From: Klugiella xanthotipulae
GTDB lineage: Bacteria; Actinomycetota; Actinomycetes; Actinomycetales; Microbacteriaceae
Assembly (NCBI RefSeq): GCF_006716695.1
Contig: NZ_VFPN01000001.1
Span: forward strand, 992,001-1,056,000
Length of the DNA: 64,000 nt
Direction of reading: 5' to 3'
How positions within the stretch are numbered: the first letter of the stretch is position 1; every line of letters begins with the position of its first letter. This document shows positions 10,082 to 18,987 of the stretch, piece by piece. A program made the translations under genes and the position numbers. The notes under the pieces were generated by a model. That model was not told the origin of the DNA. It did no database searches and saw only the letters and a program-made list of their open reading frames with translations.

Positions 10082-11761
10082 ATGACAACAGGAACCGCAG
10101 GATCGGAGTGGTGGCGCAGCGCCGTCATCTACCAGGTATACCCACGCTCGTTTGCCGATGCCAACGGCGACGGAATCGGCGATATGGCCGGGATCACGCA
10201 CCGCCTACCCGAGCTGAAAAAGCTGGGCGTTGATGCGGTGTGGCTGTCACCCTTCTTCACCTCACCCCAGAACGACGCGGGCTACGATGTGGCCAACTAC
10301 GTAGACGTTGACCCCATCTTCGGCACCCTCGCCGACTTCGACGGGATGCTCGCCGAGGCCCACGACCTCGGCCTCCACGTGATCGTGGACCTGGTGCCCA
10401 ACCACTCCTCGAGCGCGCACGCCTGGTTCCAGGAGGCCCTCGCCTCGCCCCCCGGCAGCCCGGAGCGGGCCCGCTACATGTTCCGCGACGGCCACGGGGT
10501 GAACGGCGAGTTGCCGCCGAACAATTGGGAGAGCGTCTTTGGCAGCCCGGCCTGGACCCGCACGACCAACCCGGACGGCTCCCCCGGCCAGTGGTACCTG
10601 CACATCTTTGACTCCTCGCAGCCCGACTTCGACTGGACCAACCCGTGGGTGCACGAGCGCTTCGCCGAGATCCTGCGCTTCTGGCTCGACCGCGGCGTGG
10701 ACGGCTTCCGCGTGGATGTGGCCCACGGCCTCTACAAGGTGGACGGCCTGCCCGACTACACCCCACCGGCAGAGGGCGGCAGCATGGGCGGTGGCCTTGA
10801 AACGGATAAAACCCCGCCGTTCTTTGGCCAGCCGGGCGTGCACGAGGTGTATCGCGCCTGGCACAACATCCTCGCCGAGTATGACGGCGAGCGCGTGCTG
10901 TGTGCCGAGGCCTGGGTGGAGCCCCTCGCCACACTCGCCGACTGGGTGCGCCCCGACGAGATGCACCAGGCCTTCAACTTCACCTACCTGGAGACCGGCT
11001 GGTCGGCGGAGTCCGTGCGCCGGGTTGTTGACGACTCCATCGCCTCCTTCGCCGCCGTGGGCGCGCCCAGCACCTGGGTACTCTCCAACCACGATGTGGT
11101 GCGACACGCGAGCCGCCTGGCCCTCACCGCGGACAACCCGCAGGGTGACGGCATCGGCCCCCGCTCCGCAGGCCTGCCCGACCCGGTCGTGGGTCTGCGT
11201 CGCGCCCGCGCCGCCTCGACCCTGATGCTCGCACTGCCCGGCTCCGCGTACCTCTACCAGGGGGAGGAACTGGGCCTGCCCGAGGTCATCGACCTGCCGG
11301 ACGAGTCCCGTCAGGACCCCACCTGGTTCCGCACCAACGGTGCCCGCTACGGCCGCGACGGCTGCCGCGTGCCGATCCCCTGGGAGTCCGCCGCCCCCGC
11401 CTACGGGTTCAACACCACGGGCGAGAGTTGGCTGCCCCAGCCCGCCGAGTGGACCACTCTGGCCCGGGATGCGCAGGAGGGTGTGCCCGGGTCCACCCTG
11501 GAGCTCTACCGCACCGCCCTGCGGCTGCGCGCCGCACACGGCCTCGGCACGGGCACCCTCGCCTGGGTGAGGGGATATCCGGATGCCGTTGTCGCGTTCC
11601 GCGTCGCTGATGTGGTCGTGGTCACCAACTTCGGCACCGAGGCGGTCGAGGTGGCCGGCGGCGACGTACTGCTGAGTACCGACCCCGCGGGCGAGCGCCG
11701 CAACGACTCGGGCGAGCTGGTACTCAAGCCCGAGCAGACGGTGTGGCTGGCGGCGCTGTAG
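10082..11761 (+). CDS. aglA: GH13 alpha-glucosidase (oligo-1,6-glucosidase type)
   Basis: Using ATG 10082, 23 bases after the regulator, the enzyme has 559 residues. It opens WWRSAVIYQVYPRSFAD, the signature of the GH13_23/31 group. Catalytic residues are visible: GFRVDVAH with nucleophile Asp212, CAEAW with acid/base Glu276, SNHD with Asp338, and DLVPNH for region I. There is no signal peptide, so it acts in the cytosol, releasing glucose from imported malto- or isomalto-oligosaccharides. It forms an operon with the LacI-type regulator and is followed by a terminator. The linkage preference cannot be read safely from sequence. Confidence 0.92.
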   Translation: MTTGTAGSEWWRSAVIYQVYPRSFADANGDGIGDMAGITHRLPELKKLGVDAVWLSPFFTSPQNDAGYDVANYVDVDPIFGTLADFDGMLAEAHDLGLHVIVDLVPNHSSSAHAWFQEALASPPGSPERARYMFRDGHGVNGELPPNNWESVFGSPAWTRTTNPDGSPGQWYLHIFDSSQPDFDWTNPWVHERFAEILRFWLDRGVDGFRVDVAHGLYKVDGLPDYTPPAEGGSMGGGLETDKTPPFFGQPGVHEVYRAWHNILAEYDGERVLCAEAWVEPLATLADWVRPDEMHQAFNFTYLETGWSAESVRRVVDDSIASFAAVGAPSTWVLSNHDVVRHASRLALTADNPQGDGIGPRSAGLPDPVVGLRRARAASTLMLALPGSAYLYQGEELGLPEVIDLPDESRQDPTWFRTNGARYGRDGCRVPIPWESAAPAYGFNTTGESWLPQPAEWTTLARDAQEGVPGSTLELYRTALRLRAAHGLGTGTLAWVRGYPDAVVAFRVADVVVVTNFGTEAVEVAGGDVLLSTDPAGERRNDSGELVLKPEQTVWLAAL

Positions 11762-11783
11762 GGAAACGACAGCGCGCGGAGTG

Positions 11784-11814
11784 GGCCCAGCCGGTGTGTC
11801 CTGGCTGGGCCTTT
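11784..11814 (+). terminator. Terminator after aglA
   Basis: GGCCCAGCC and GGCTGGGCC form a perfect nine-base stem with a ten-base loop, followed by TTT, 22 bases after the aglA stop. Confidence 0.75.
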
Positions 11815-11926
11815 GCCCTGTAGGGGGGTGCTGTTCCTGGATGGACAGTCATGATGTACCTGGGTACCACGGGCATTGTACCCTCAGCCGAGGCGAAGTT
11901 CTCGCGGGGTGAAGAGACTGGGGTCC

Positions 11927-13237
11927 ATGCACAACAGCTCCCCTTCTCCTCTCCGCCCGGAACCTTCAGCCCCGCCGCCTCAGCGGCTCTCTCCGCACGC
12001 ACAGCATCCCCCATCGCCACGATATATCGGCGTTGATATCGCACGCTTCCTCGCGATCACCGGGATGATTGCGGCGCATCTCGTCCCGAAGGGTTCTTCG
12101 CCAGAGCATCAGCAGGTGGTCGAGATTATCCAGACCGTGACGTCGGGCACCGCTGCCGCGCTCTTCGCCGTGTTGGGCGGGTTAAGCATGGTCTTTGCAA
12201 CCCAACGCTTGCGACGCGACGGCCGAACGGGTGCGGCAATCGGCGCGATCATGCTTCGCGGAGTAATTCTGATTGTGATCGGGCTGCTGCTGGGCCTCTG
12301 CGTGAGCCCCATCATCGTCGTCCTCAGCTACTACGGTGCCGCAATGATCCTGGTTGCTCCTCTCATCGCCGTGCGCTCCTGGATCATCGGGGGCGTCGCG
12401 ATCGTCCTCGGAACCGTCGGCGGGCTCGTGAACATCCAGATTCGAGACGCTCTGGGGGTCACCAGCGAAGGCGGGTCCCTCACCTTTGACTCGTTCTTCA
12501 CCGACCCGGTGGGCACCCTCCGCGCCCTGGTCGTGACGGGAGAGTATCCGGCGATTACCTGGTGTGTCTACCTGCTCGTCGGCGTTCTCCTGGGACGACT
12601 CCTGGTGTCGGCGGCTGCAGCTAACCGGCTTCCCCGCGCATCCACAGTTCTGCTCTCAGCGGGAATAGTGGCTGCCTCTGCTGCACAGGTGTGCTCCTCG
12701 TTAGCGGTCACTCACCTCATGTCGGCGGAAGGTATTTTCCCGAGCACACTTGAACCGGATACCATCCGCATGGCACTCACAAGCCCAAGTTTCGGGGCAA
12801 CTTTTTCGCCCGAGGCCGCGGTACAGCTGGTCGCAACACCGCACTCCGGCACGGTGGTGGATCTGCTCTGGACCGTCGGCCTCTCGGCCGCAGTCATTGG
12901 ACTCCTCGTCCTACTGTGTGACGCACTACCCGGCTCACGACGCGCTGTGGAGCCGATTCGTGCCGCCGGTGCTGCCCCCCTGACGATTTACTGCCTTCAC
13001 GTTGTGGCCACCGCGCTCTTACTCGGCCCGTTTACCGGGGACCCCTCTGCCGGAGCGGATAGCACTCCCTGGTGGGCTGTCGGCCTCGGCGCATTCGGGA
13101 TCCAGCTCGCGGGGGCTCTCGCGCTGGGTGCGATTCTCGCGGCAACGCGCCGTCGGGGTCCCCTGGAAGCGATGATGTCAGAAACCGTCGGCCGCGTTGT
13201 TCGCAGGCCCCATCGGAGCGACCACGCGGTGTCGTAG
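11927..13237 (+). CDS. Polytopic membrane protein, acyltransferase-like (DUF1624/DUF418 type)
   Basis: 436 residues. A Pro/Ser-rich N-terminal tail of about 30 residues leads into GVDIARFLAITGMIAAHL, the first helix motif of heparan-alpha-glucosaminide acetyltransferase-like (DUF1624) and DUF418 proteins. About ten more hydrophobic segments follow, with a C-terminal basic tail. Family members are thought to acetylate cell-surface sugars, but no activity is proven here. It lies alone between the aglA terminator and the convergent surface-protein gene, whose 3' end is 8 bases away. Confidence 0.7.
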   Translation: MHNSSPSPLRPEPSAPPPQRLSPHAQHPPSPRYIGVDIARFLAITGMIAAHLVPKGSSPEHQQVVEIIQTVTSGTAAALFAVLGGLSMVFATQRLRRDGRTGAAIGAIMLRGVILIVIGLLLGLCVSPIIVVLSYYGAAMILVAPLIAVRSWIIGGVAIVLGTVGGLVNIQIRDALGVTSEGGSLTFDSFFTDPVGTLRALVVTGEYPAITWCVYLLVGVLLGRLLVSAAAANRLPRASTVLLSAGIVAASAAQVCSSLAVTHLMSAEGIFPSTLEPDTIRMALTSPSFGATFSPEAAVQLVATPHSGTVVDLLWTVGLSAAVIGLLVLLCDALPGSRRAVEPIRAAGAAPLTIYCLHVVATALLLGPFTGDPSAGADSTPWWAVGLGAFGIQLAGALALGAILAATRRRGPLEAMMSETVGRVVRRPHRSDHAVS

Positions 13238-13245
13238 CGAGGCTG

Positions 13246-15204
13246 TCACGCCCTACGGTCACGAGGGTAGACCGTAGGGCGTCCCCTCGCGATCAGGACG
13301 CTTCCAGCGGCAAGCCCCAGGATCCCACTCACGCCAAGAAGTAGGTTCCAGCCGGGGTTGGAACCGGTGTTCGCGAGGGAGGCGGACTGCCCGCTTGATG
13401 TTGATGGCCCCTGAGCGGGCGCTGTTGCACCCGAGCTGACGGTCCACACGAAGTCCACACTCGCGGACTCCCCCGACGGGTTCGTCGCAGTGACAGTCAC
13501 AGAGTAGATTCCGGCTTTACTCGCCGTTCCCACGATGATTCCCGTCGCTGAATCGAGGGTAAGTCCATCTGGTAGCCCCTGCGATACGAAGGTGAGTGTT
13601 GCACCGCTGGAATCTGACGCAACGATCGGGAGATTCACCGTATCACCAACTACGTTTCTCTGGTCGTTCGCCTCAATGGTGATGACAGCGTCTTGTGTGA
13701 CTGTCACGGTGAAGCTGATCTCGGCCGTGGCACCGCTGGAATGGGTGACGAGCACGGTCACCGTGTTGGATCCCGGAGACGTCGGAGTTCCAGTAATGAC
13801 TCCCGTCAATGGGTTTATTGCGAGGCCAGCGGGCAGCCCGGTGGCGGTGTAGGTGAGCGTTCCCGTAGCGGCATTTACCTGGGCCTGTATCGGGAGGTTG
13901 ACTGCCGTGTTGACCGAGAGCATCTGCGAACCTGGGTTCGTTCCTGTCAGGGTCACCGGTATCAGGCGAGCAATAGCTCCGGTCTGGGTTGCGTTGTAGT
14001 TCGTGAAGTTTCCCACGGCCACGATGGCACCGTCCGATTGAACGGCACTCTGGCCGATCTGGTTATCAAACCCAGCGCCGAGCAGCGCGTTAAAGCCGGT
14101 GTCCGGGGTTCCGTTCGCATTAATCCTCGCGAGACGCGGTGACGGGGTTCCATCTACCGCGGAGAAGCCACCGGAGACGATAATGTCCCCCGCCGAGGTG
14201 AGAGCAAGATCGTTAACCGCCGCGTCAAAGCCCGTCCCGAGCGCAGCCGAAAAACCGCTGTCCACCGCGCCGCTCGGGAGCAACCGGGCGAGGCCCGGGG
14301 AGGAGACCCCGTTGACGTTCGTGAACGACCCCCCGACGAGCAGACTCCCATCAGGCAGTGGGACCACGTCGCTGACAATCCCGTCGAAGCCCGAACCGAT
14401 AGCACTGTCAAAGGAGGTGTCTCGCACGCCAGCGGAGCTCAGCTTCACAATATTTCCCGCGGCCACTCCGTTGAACAGCTGGAACCGTCCAGCGACAACG
14501 ACGTCTCCCGAAGCAAGGACACCGCTCGCATAGACGGTGGGTGACACCCCACCCCGGGCTCCCGTTCCGAGAGCGGTATTGAAAGCCGTGTCCCCCGTTC
14601 CATCGGCGTTCAGGCGGGCAAAGCCGCCTGGGTTTCCGACGGCACTCGAGCCGCCACCCGCAAGAATCTTGCCGTCGGGCTGTAGGGTGGTTGTCTGCCC
14701 TACGTTGATCGCCAAATTTGCTGCCACCACGTTTGCATCAAACACGGTATCTCGGGTGCCATCTGCGTTCAGTCGTGAGATATAGCGGAGCGCTTCTGAG
14801 CCCCAAACCTGTTGCTGCCCCGCGGTGACAATCTTGCCATCAGCCTGAATCGCGACCGCGCCAAACTGGCCGTTTGGTCCCGCGCCGACCGCAGCGGCGA
14901 ACGCCGCGTCTTGCGTCCCATCAGCCAAGATCCGAGTAATCTTGCCCGCTTGAAGACCGCCCAGGGTGGTGAATCCTCCCGCCACAACAATCGCACCGTC
15001 CGGCTGAATGTCCAATGTGCCCGCGGACCCGTCGAAGCCCGTTCCTACTGAAGCCTGAAAGTCAGCGTCCAGCTCGATGACCGACGAAGCGGCTGATGCG
15101 GGAGCTATGGCGGCAGAAGCGACGAGAATCGAGACACCAGCAGCCACTGTGATCTTCGCGCCCAGCGCCGAAAATCCACGTCTTAACGTTATATTTTTTA
15201 ACAA
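13246..15204 (-). CDS. Cell-wall surface protein with delta-60 repeats and Ig-like domains
   Basis: I choose TTG 15204 because GGAGG lies five bases upstream; the product is 652 residues. After a signal peptide (hydrophobic core VAAGVSILVASAAIA, cleavage near PASA-AS) come about seven delta-60 repeats of 50-55 residues, each with a core like QPDGAIVVAGGF. Two Ig-like putative-Ig domains of about 90 residues follow (GLPAGLAINPLTGVITGTP; GLPDGLTLDSATGIIVGT). The C-terminus has LANTG, a hydrophobic helix and RGRP...RR, a sortase-type sorting signal with an Ala instead of Pro. It is probably displayed on the wall; the ligand is unknown. Confidence 0.85.
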   Translation of the reverse strand: MLKNITLRRGFSALGAKITVAAGVSILVASAAIAPASAASSVIELDADFQASVGTGFDGSAGTLDIQPDGAIVVAGGFTTLGGLQAGKITRILADGTQDAAFAAAVGAGPNGQFGAVAIQADGKIVTAGQQQVWGSEALRYISRLNADGTRDTVFDANVVAANLAINVGQTTTLQPDGKILAGGGSSAVGNPGGFARLNADGTGDTAFNTALGTGARGGVSPTVYASGVLASGDVVVAGRFQLFNGVAAGNIVKLSSAGVRDTSFDSAIGSGFDGIVSDVVPLPDGSLLVGGSFTNVNGVSSPGLARLLPSGAVDSGFSAALGTGFDAAVNDLALTSAGDIIVSGGFSAVDGTPSPRLARINANGTPDTGFNALLGAGFDNQIGQSAVQSDGAIVAVGNFTNYNATQTGAIARLIPVTLTGTNPGSQMLSVNTAVNLPIQAQVNAATGTLTYTATGLPAGLAINPLTGVITGTPTSPGSNTVTVLVTHSSGATAEISFTVTVTQDAVITIEANDQRNVVGDTVNLPIVASDSSGATLTFVSQGLPDGLTLDSATGIIVGTASKAGIYSVTVTATNPSGESASVDFVWTVSSGATAPAQGPSTSSGQSASLANTGSNPGWNLLLGVSGILGLAAGSVLIARGRPTVYPRDRRA

Positions 15205-15466
15205 TATCCCCTCCAATATCGTTATATCCGGCGTTGATTGTAGCATTAGAAAATATGCGTAAATGGGGCTGCTGAGGCGTTAGAGATCGCGCTCATTCTT
15301 GGGGATCGTCCGGTCACAGCTCAGTATCTCAAGGCGGTCTCGGGCCTTACGGCTGTTGATGCCAGCAGCGGCAGGTCGTGGCGATTCGCTCGCCACCGCT
15401 TAACCATTCCTGGGTTAATGCGCCGTGGTTACCGACCCGCTGGCGCGATCTCTCAACAATCACGAG
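15205..15466. other. Intergenic stretch with a start-less coding-like fragment
   Basis: The first about 50 bases are AT-rich and probably hold the promoter of the surface protein. From about 15255 one plus-strand frame stays open and reads like protein (A-L-I-L-G-D-R-P-V-T-A-Q-Y-L-K-A-V-S) until it enters the terminator hairpin at 15467. An in-frame TAG lies just upstream and no start codon with a ribosome site is visible, so this may be the 3' scrap of a lost gene. I recognise no family. Confidence 0.3.
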
Positions 15467-15510
15467 AAGGAGCCCCCGCCAGAGTCAAAAGATCTGGTGG
15501 GGGCTCCTTT
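15467..15510 (-). terminator. Long hairpin terminator after tRNA-Tyr
   Basis: AAGGAGCCCCCGCCAGA pairs almost perfectly with TCTGGTGGGGGCTCCTT. It starts seven bases beyond the 3' end of tRNA-Tyr. The T-run is better on the plus strand, so it may work in both directions. Confidence 0.7.
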
Positions 15511-15516
15511 ATTGAG

Positions 15517-15599
15517 TGGCGAGTGAGGGATTCGAACCCCCGAAGTGGTAACACAGCTGAGTTACAGTCAGATCCCTTTGGCCGCTTGGGTAACTCGCC
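15517..15599 (-). tRNA. tRNA-Tyr (GTA)
   Basis: Class II tRNA of 83 bases with a long variable arm. Acceptor GGCGAGT pairs with ACTCGCC, the anticodon arm reads CTGACTGTAACTCAG with anticodon GTA, and the T-arm is GGGGGTTCGAATCCCTC-like. The IS3 scrap lies about 100 bases upstream. Confidence 0.94.
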
Positions 15600-15704
15600 A
15601 GGTCTGCCGCACGGGGAGACCCCGTGCCGACGAACTCCACAAGACTAATACAGAACCGCGCCGGACGCCAATCCCGACGTGACTCAGGTACTTTGAGCGC
15701 GTGA

Positions 15705-15965
15705 TCAGGGTTGGTGCCTCAAATCCCGCCGAGTCTTCGCGTCGTCCGCGGGGATCGTGGCGCGTTTCGACGCACTCGGCTGGACGCCCGCGATCCCCAG
15801 TTCACGCATCAGTTTCGCCACCAACCACACCGACACCACCTCACCCGTCTGGGCGAGTTTCGCTCTGATTCTGCGCGCCCCGAACGCTGCTTTCGAGTCA
15901 TCCCACAGCTTCCACACCAACGGCTTCAACCCGACACGACGCCACTCACATGGCTGAAGCGCTCT
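15705..15965 (-). pseudogene. IS3-family transposase OrfB remnant
   Basis: The frame carries FGARRIRAKLAQTGEVVSVW followed by LVAKLMRELGIAGVQPSA, the conserved N-terminal HTH_21 part of IS3-family OrfB transposases. The upstream part of the frame has no transposase similarity, and the DDE catalytic domain is missing. It is therefore a truncated relic, not an active element. I could not find its terminal inverted repeats. It marks past insertion beside tRNA-Tyr. Confidence 0.75.
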
Positions 15966-16083
15966 GGGCTTGATGGCAGACGCTCCGGTTGAGCACGATG
16001 TTCGTGTTGCGTCGGCGATGGAGCGGTTGGCTGACCGTCTGGAGTAGTTGAACGCTCGGAACTGTTGTCTTAGTTCCGAGCGT

Positions 16084-16428
16084 TCATTTCGTCTCGTTCG
16101 GGTGTCGTGTGTGCACGTAGTGGATGAGCACCCTGTGATCAATGACGAAGTACCAGATTCGCGCGCCGTGGGCGAGCTCGTATTGCCGTCGCACATGCGA
16201 GACCCCTTCATGGGTTACGGTTGCCAGTTCACCTTTGAGCGGGTGACACTCTGGGTCGTTTCGGATGGGGTTGGCTGTGAGATCGTCCCACGCGTCTTGT
16301 AGCTTATTCGTCTGGGTTGCGACGAGGTTTAGCCAGCCGACGGAAGCTTCGCGGCTGGTAAATTGCAGAGCGTATTCACTTTTTCTGGTCGGCCGGGGGA
16401 CCGGGTCGCCTCGTTTACTTTTTGCCAT
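16084..16428 (-). CDS. Toxin of a type II toxin-antitoxin pair (RelE/ParE-like fold likely)
   Basis: 114 residues from ATG 16428, which overlaps the antitoxin stop in the string TGATG. The chain has the small basic alpha/beta pattern of RelE-superfamily toxins: YALQFTSREA, two helices, then three strands ending in HVRRQYELAHGARIWYFV and VLIHYVHTRHPNE. Toxins of this fold usually cleave mRNA on the ribosome; the target here is inferred only from fold and context. Coupled translation behind the antitoxin is typical. Confidence 0.75.
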   Translation of the reverse strand: MAKSKRGDPVPRPTRKSEYALQFTSREASVGWLNLVATQTNKLQDAWDDLTANPIRNDPECHPLKGELATVTHEGVSHVRRQYELAHGARIWYFVIDHRVLIHYVHTRHPNETK

Positions 16429-16892
16429 CAACCGAGCGGTGCCGGTACGGTGACGGGCTCGTCAAGGGATGTCACCGGGAGGGAGTTCCAGCCGGCACCT
16501 ACAGCTTCGGCTGTGTCCCGCCAGGATTTGATTTCGGTGACAATGAGGAACGGCTGGTCAACGACGAACGCTGCCCGGGCGGTGTCGATGATGTCTTTCG
16601 CACACTGTTTCTGGTCGTCTGCGTTGAGCAGCTTGATCCAGGGATAGTGCACGGCGAGTCTGTCTTCGAGGGGGCCGCGGTCTTCGTCGAGGGCGACGGC
16701 GATCAGCTGGGCGGCGATGTTGAGGATGGCTTTGTGGGTGTCGCGTTCTGCTTTGGTGGTGAGCATGAGTGGTTCACCGTCACGTCGTGTGACCTCTACG
16801 GGTGCCTTCTCGGCTTCACGGAACACATGTTTGGAGTCTCGTGAGAGGTCGGAGGATTTTACGACCAGGTGGTCGGGGGTGGTGGCTTGCAT
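16428..16892 (-). CDS. Phd/YefM-type antitoxin with a C-terminal extension
   Basis: 154 residues. Residues 8-50 (LVVKSSDLSRDSKHVFREAE, then VEVTRRDGEPLMLTT) match the Phd/YefM DNA-binding fold. The remaining about 100 residues form a helical domain, making it longer than the usual 80-90 residues. TATGGT lies six bases before ATG, a leaderless start. A perfect 18-bp palindrome lies directly upstream, the probable autoregulation operator. It neutralises the toxin encoded immediately downstream. Confidence 0.8.
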   Translation of the reverse strand: MQATTPDHLVVKSSDLSRDSKHVFREAEKAPVEVTRRDGEPLMLTTKAERDTHKAILNIAAQLIAVALDEDRGPLEDRLAVHYPWIKLLNADDQKQCAKDIIDTARAAFVVDQPFLIVTEIKSWRDTAEAVGAGWNSLPVTSLDEPVTVPAPLG

Positions 16893-16904
16893 ACGTCAAC
16901 CATA

Positions 16905-16922
16905 TTCTGAATATATTCAGAA
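16905..16922. promoter_or_regulatory. 18-bp palindromic operator of the toxin-antitoxin operon
   Basis: TTCTGAATATATTCAGAA is a perfect palindrome 13 bases upstream of the antitoxin start and just upstream of the -10 box TATGGT. This is where a Phd-type antitoxin is expected to repress its own promoter. Confidence 0.7.
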
Positions 16923-17125
16923 GACAAGATGTGGGTAACGACAGATAACCCACAGTAGACACCGAAACAGCCTCGCCCGATCCCCCTAATTTCGGCGTAA
17001 GCCAGCCCCCATCTCTAAAATCACCGCACGTGTTTATGTGAAGCTGTATCTGGCGCTTCGAAAACACAGCGAGGACAACATGCCAGCCGACCGTAGACAT
17101 TTCAGCAGGTGCCGGAGAGCCCCTG

Positions 17126-17287
17126 ATGCTGTCCCACGATCTCCGCGCGACCGCAGATCGCTTCGTGGAATTCCTGCAGACTACAGGACTCTCAGCGGCG
17201 GAAGTCCTCCTCAATACCATCGTCACACCCCCCTACCGATCCACACCGCCGGCACGGACGGCAACACCCTCAGATGGAAGGGGGTAA
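17126..17287 (+). CDS. Possible small protein (53 residues)
   Basis: The frame starts at ATG and reads MLSHDLRATADRFVEFLQ, then TTGLSAAEVLLNTI. These amphipathic helices look coding, and the frame stays open for at least 30 codons upstream without a clear start. The last about 20 residues are Pro/Thr-rich. No ribosome site is visible. It may be the remnant of an HTH-like or antitoxin-like gene. The rest of 16923-17337 shows nothing I can identify. Confidence 0.3.
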   Translation: MLSHDLRATADRFVEFLQTTGLSAAEVLLNTIVTPPYRSTPPARTATPSDGRG

Positions 17288-17337
17288 ACCCTGCGATCAG
17301 GTGGCATCCGCTGTTCTAGCTTCCGTCCGAGTTTGCC

Positions 17338-17793
17338 TTGCGAGCTCAAGTGCACGAGGAGGACGGCGCGGAGCCCCTCGTAGAGAGCGATGAGGACTGG
17401 GCAATCCGAGTCACTCTCTGTCTCCAAGCCTCCGGGCTGTACGACTCAGAAACCGGAGGGTGGGTGGATGTCCTCGCACGAGAGGGGCTGAACATTGAGG
17501 ACCCCGTCATTCAGCAGAGAGTTAAAGCGTGGACAGACAGCGCAGTCGATCACACCCTCGACGCGATCGACTTCACCATAGACTTCCCTGGCGATGGTGA
17601 AGACGGGAGCCCCTTCATCAGCTTGACCTTAGACGTTTCACCTATCTTCGCCCCAGTCCAGTGGACCCTAACCGAGCACCCCCAGCACGTTCTCAGCGGT
17701 ACACACCAAGCAGATCTCCATTTCAGAACCCCTCGCGGCTTAACCATCCGAAACCTCCGCAGCAGGTCCGTGCCGACCGTTAAGAGTGGCTAG
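17338..17793 (+). CDS. Hypothetical protein
   Basis: Up to 151 residues from TTG; GTG four codons later is also possible and neither has a good ribosome site. Codon use and hydrophobic spacing look coding ([40 protein letters not shown]). There is no membrane segment. It lies between a toxin-antitoxin region and yajQ, and GC is a little lower than in yajQ. I recognise no family. Confidence 0.45.
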   Translation: MRAQVHEEDGAEPLVESDEDWAIRVTLCLQASGLYDSETGGWVDVLAREGLNIEDPVIQQRVKAWTDSAVDHTLDAIDFTIDFPGDGEDGSPFISLTLDVSPIFAPVQWTLTEHPQHVLSGTHQADLHFRTPRGLTIRNLRSRSVPTVKSG

Positions 17794-17803
17794 CATAGGG
17801 GGC

Positions 17804-18292
17804 ATGGCTGATTCTTCGTTTGATGTGGTAAGCAAGGTTGACAAAATGGAGGCGGATAACGCCCTCAACCAGGCAAAAAAAGAGGTCGAACAACGCTACG
17901 ACTTTAAGGGCGTCGGTGCCTCGATTGACTGGAGCGGCGACAAAATCCTGATCAAGGCGAGCACCGAGGAACGGGCGGTGGCGGTGCTGGACGTGTTCCA
18001 GACCAAGCTCATCAAGCGCGGTATCTCGCTCAAGAGCCTCGACTCGGGCGAGCCCTTCGCCAGCGGCAAGGAGTTCCGCATCGAGTCCACCCTCAAGGAG
18101 GGCATCGACCAGGAGAACGCGAAGAAGCTCAACAAGCTCATTCGCGACGAGGGCCCCAAGGGCGTCAAGAGCCAGATCCAGGGCGACGAACTGCGGGTTT
18201 CCTCCAAGAGCCGCGACGATCTCCAGGCCACTATGGCCCTACTCAAGGGCTCCGATGTTGAGGTTGACCTCCAATTCGTCAACTTCCGTTAG
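17804..18292 (+). CDS. yajQ: YajQ-family nucleotide-binding protein
   Basis: 162 residues, the usual YajQ length, beginning [20 protein letters not shown] and containing the family strings [10 protein letters not shown] and [20 protein letters not shown]. It folds as two ferredoxin-like domains. Xanthomonas members bind cyclic di-GMP; other roles are unclear. TAGCAT and then AGGGGGC precede ATG, so either leaderless or Shine-Dalgarno initiation is possible. The HAD gene follows after 18 bases. Confidence 0.95.
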   Translation: MADSSFDVVSKVDKMEADNALNQAKKEVEQRYDFKGVGASIDWSGDKILIKASTEERAVAVLDVFQTKLIKRGISLKSLDSGEPFASGKEFRIESTLKEGIDQENAKKLNKLIRDEGPKGVKSQIQGDELRVSSKSRDDLQATMALLKGSDVEVDLQFVNFR

Positions 18293-18310
18293 CCGGATGG
18301 TCGGCACCCC

Positions 18311-18979
18311 ATGTCCCCCGTCCCCCTCGAAAACCCCCGGTTCACCGGCGAATTTGACGCGGTCCTCTGCGACCTGGATGGCACCCTGATCGACTCCACC
18401 CCCGCGGTGATTCGCTGCTGGACGCGACTCGCCGTGGAGGAGGGCCTCGACCCACGCCGTCTGATGCACATGCACGGGATGCCCGCCGAGCAGTTGCTCG
18501 CCCGCCTCCTGCCCGCCGAGCGGGTCCCCGCCGCGCTCGCGCGCATCATCGCACTGGAGGAGTCCGACACGGCCGGGGTGGTCGCCCTCCCCGGTGCCCG
18601 CGAACTTTTCGACTCGCTCCCCGAAAACAAGCGCGCCATCGTCACCTCGTGCACGCGCACGCTCGCACTCGTGCGGCTCCGGGAGGCGGGGATCACTCCC
18701 CCGGCCACCCTCGTCTCGTTTGACGATGTCACGAACGGCAAGCCGCATCCCGAGCCATTCCAACTCGGAGCCGAGCGGCTGGGTGTCTCCCCGGCACGCT
18801 GCCTCGTGGTGGAGGATGCCCCGGCCGGGCTGGCCGCGGGCCGCGCCGCGGGCAGCACCACGCTCGGCACGGCCGGAACGCACCCGGCGCACGAGCTCAA
18901 CGCAGACTGTGTCACCGACAGCCTCGCCCGGGTCACCGCGATTGAGACCAACGGGGTACTGACGATCAGCGTCGTATAG
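18311..18979 (+). CDS. HAD-superfamily phosphatase (sugar-phosphatase type)
   Basis: 222 residues with HAD motif I DAVLCDLDGTLIDS, a helical cap (about 20-85), motif II AIVTSCT, and motifs III/IV GKPHPEPFQLGAERL and CLVVEDAPAGLAAG. This arrangement matches glycerol-3-phosphatase and 2-deoxyglucose-6-phosphate phosphatase relatives. The substrate is not predictable. It follows yajQ closely and may share its transcript. Confidence 0.88.
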   Translation: MSPVPLENPRFTGEFDAVLCDLDGTLIDSTPAVIRCWTRLAVEEGLDPRRLMHMHGMPAEQLLARLLPAERVPAALARIIALEESDTAGVVALPGARELFDSLPENKRAIVTSCTRTLALVRLREAGITPPATLVSFDDVTNGKPHPEPFQLGAERLGVSPARCLVVEDAPAGLAAGRAAGSTTLGTAGTHPAHELNADCVTDSLARVTAIETNGVLTISVV

Positions 18980-18987
18980 GACCCGCC

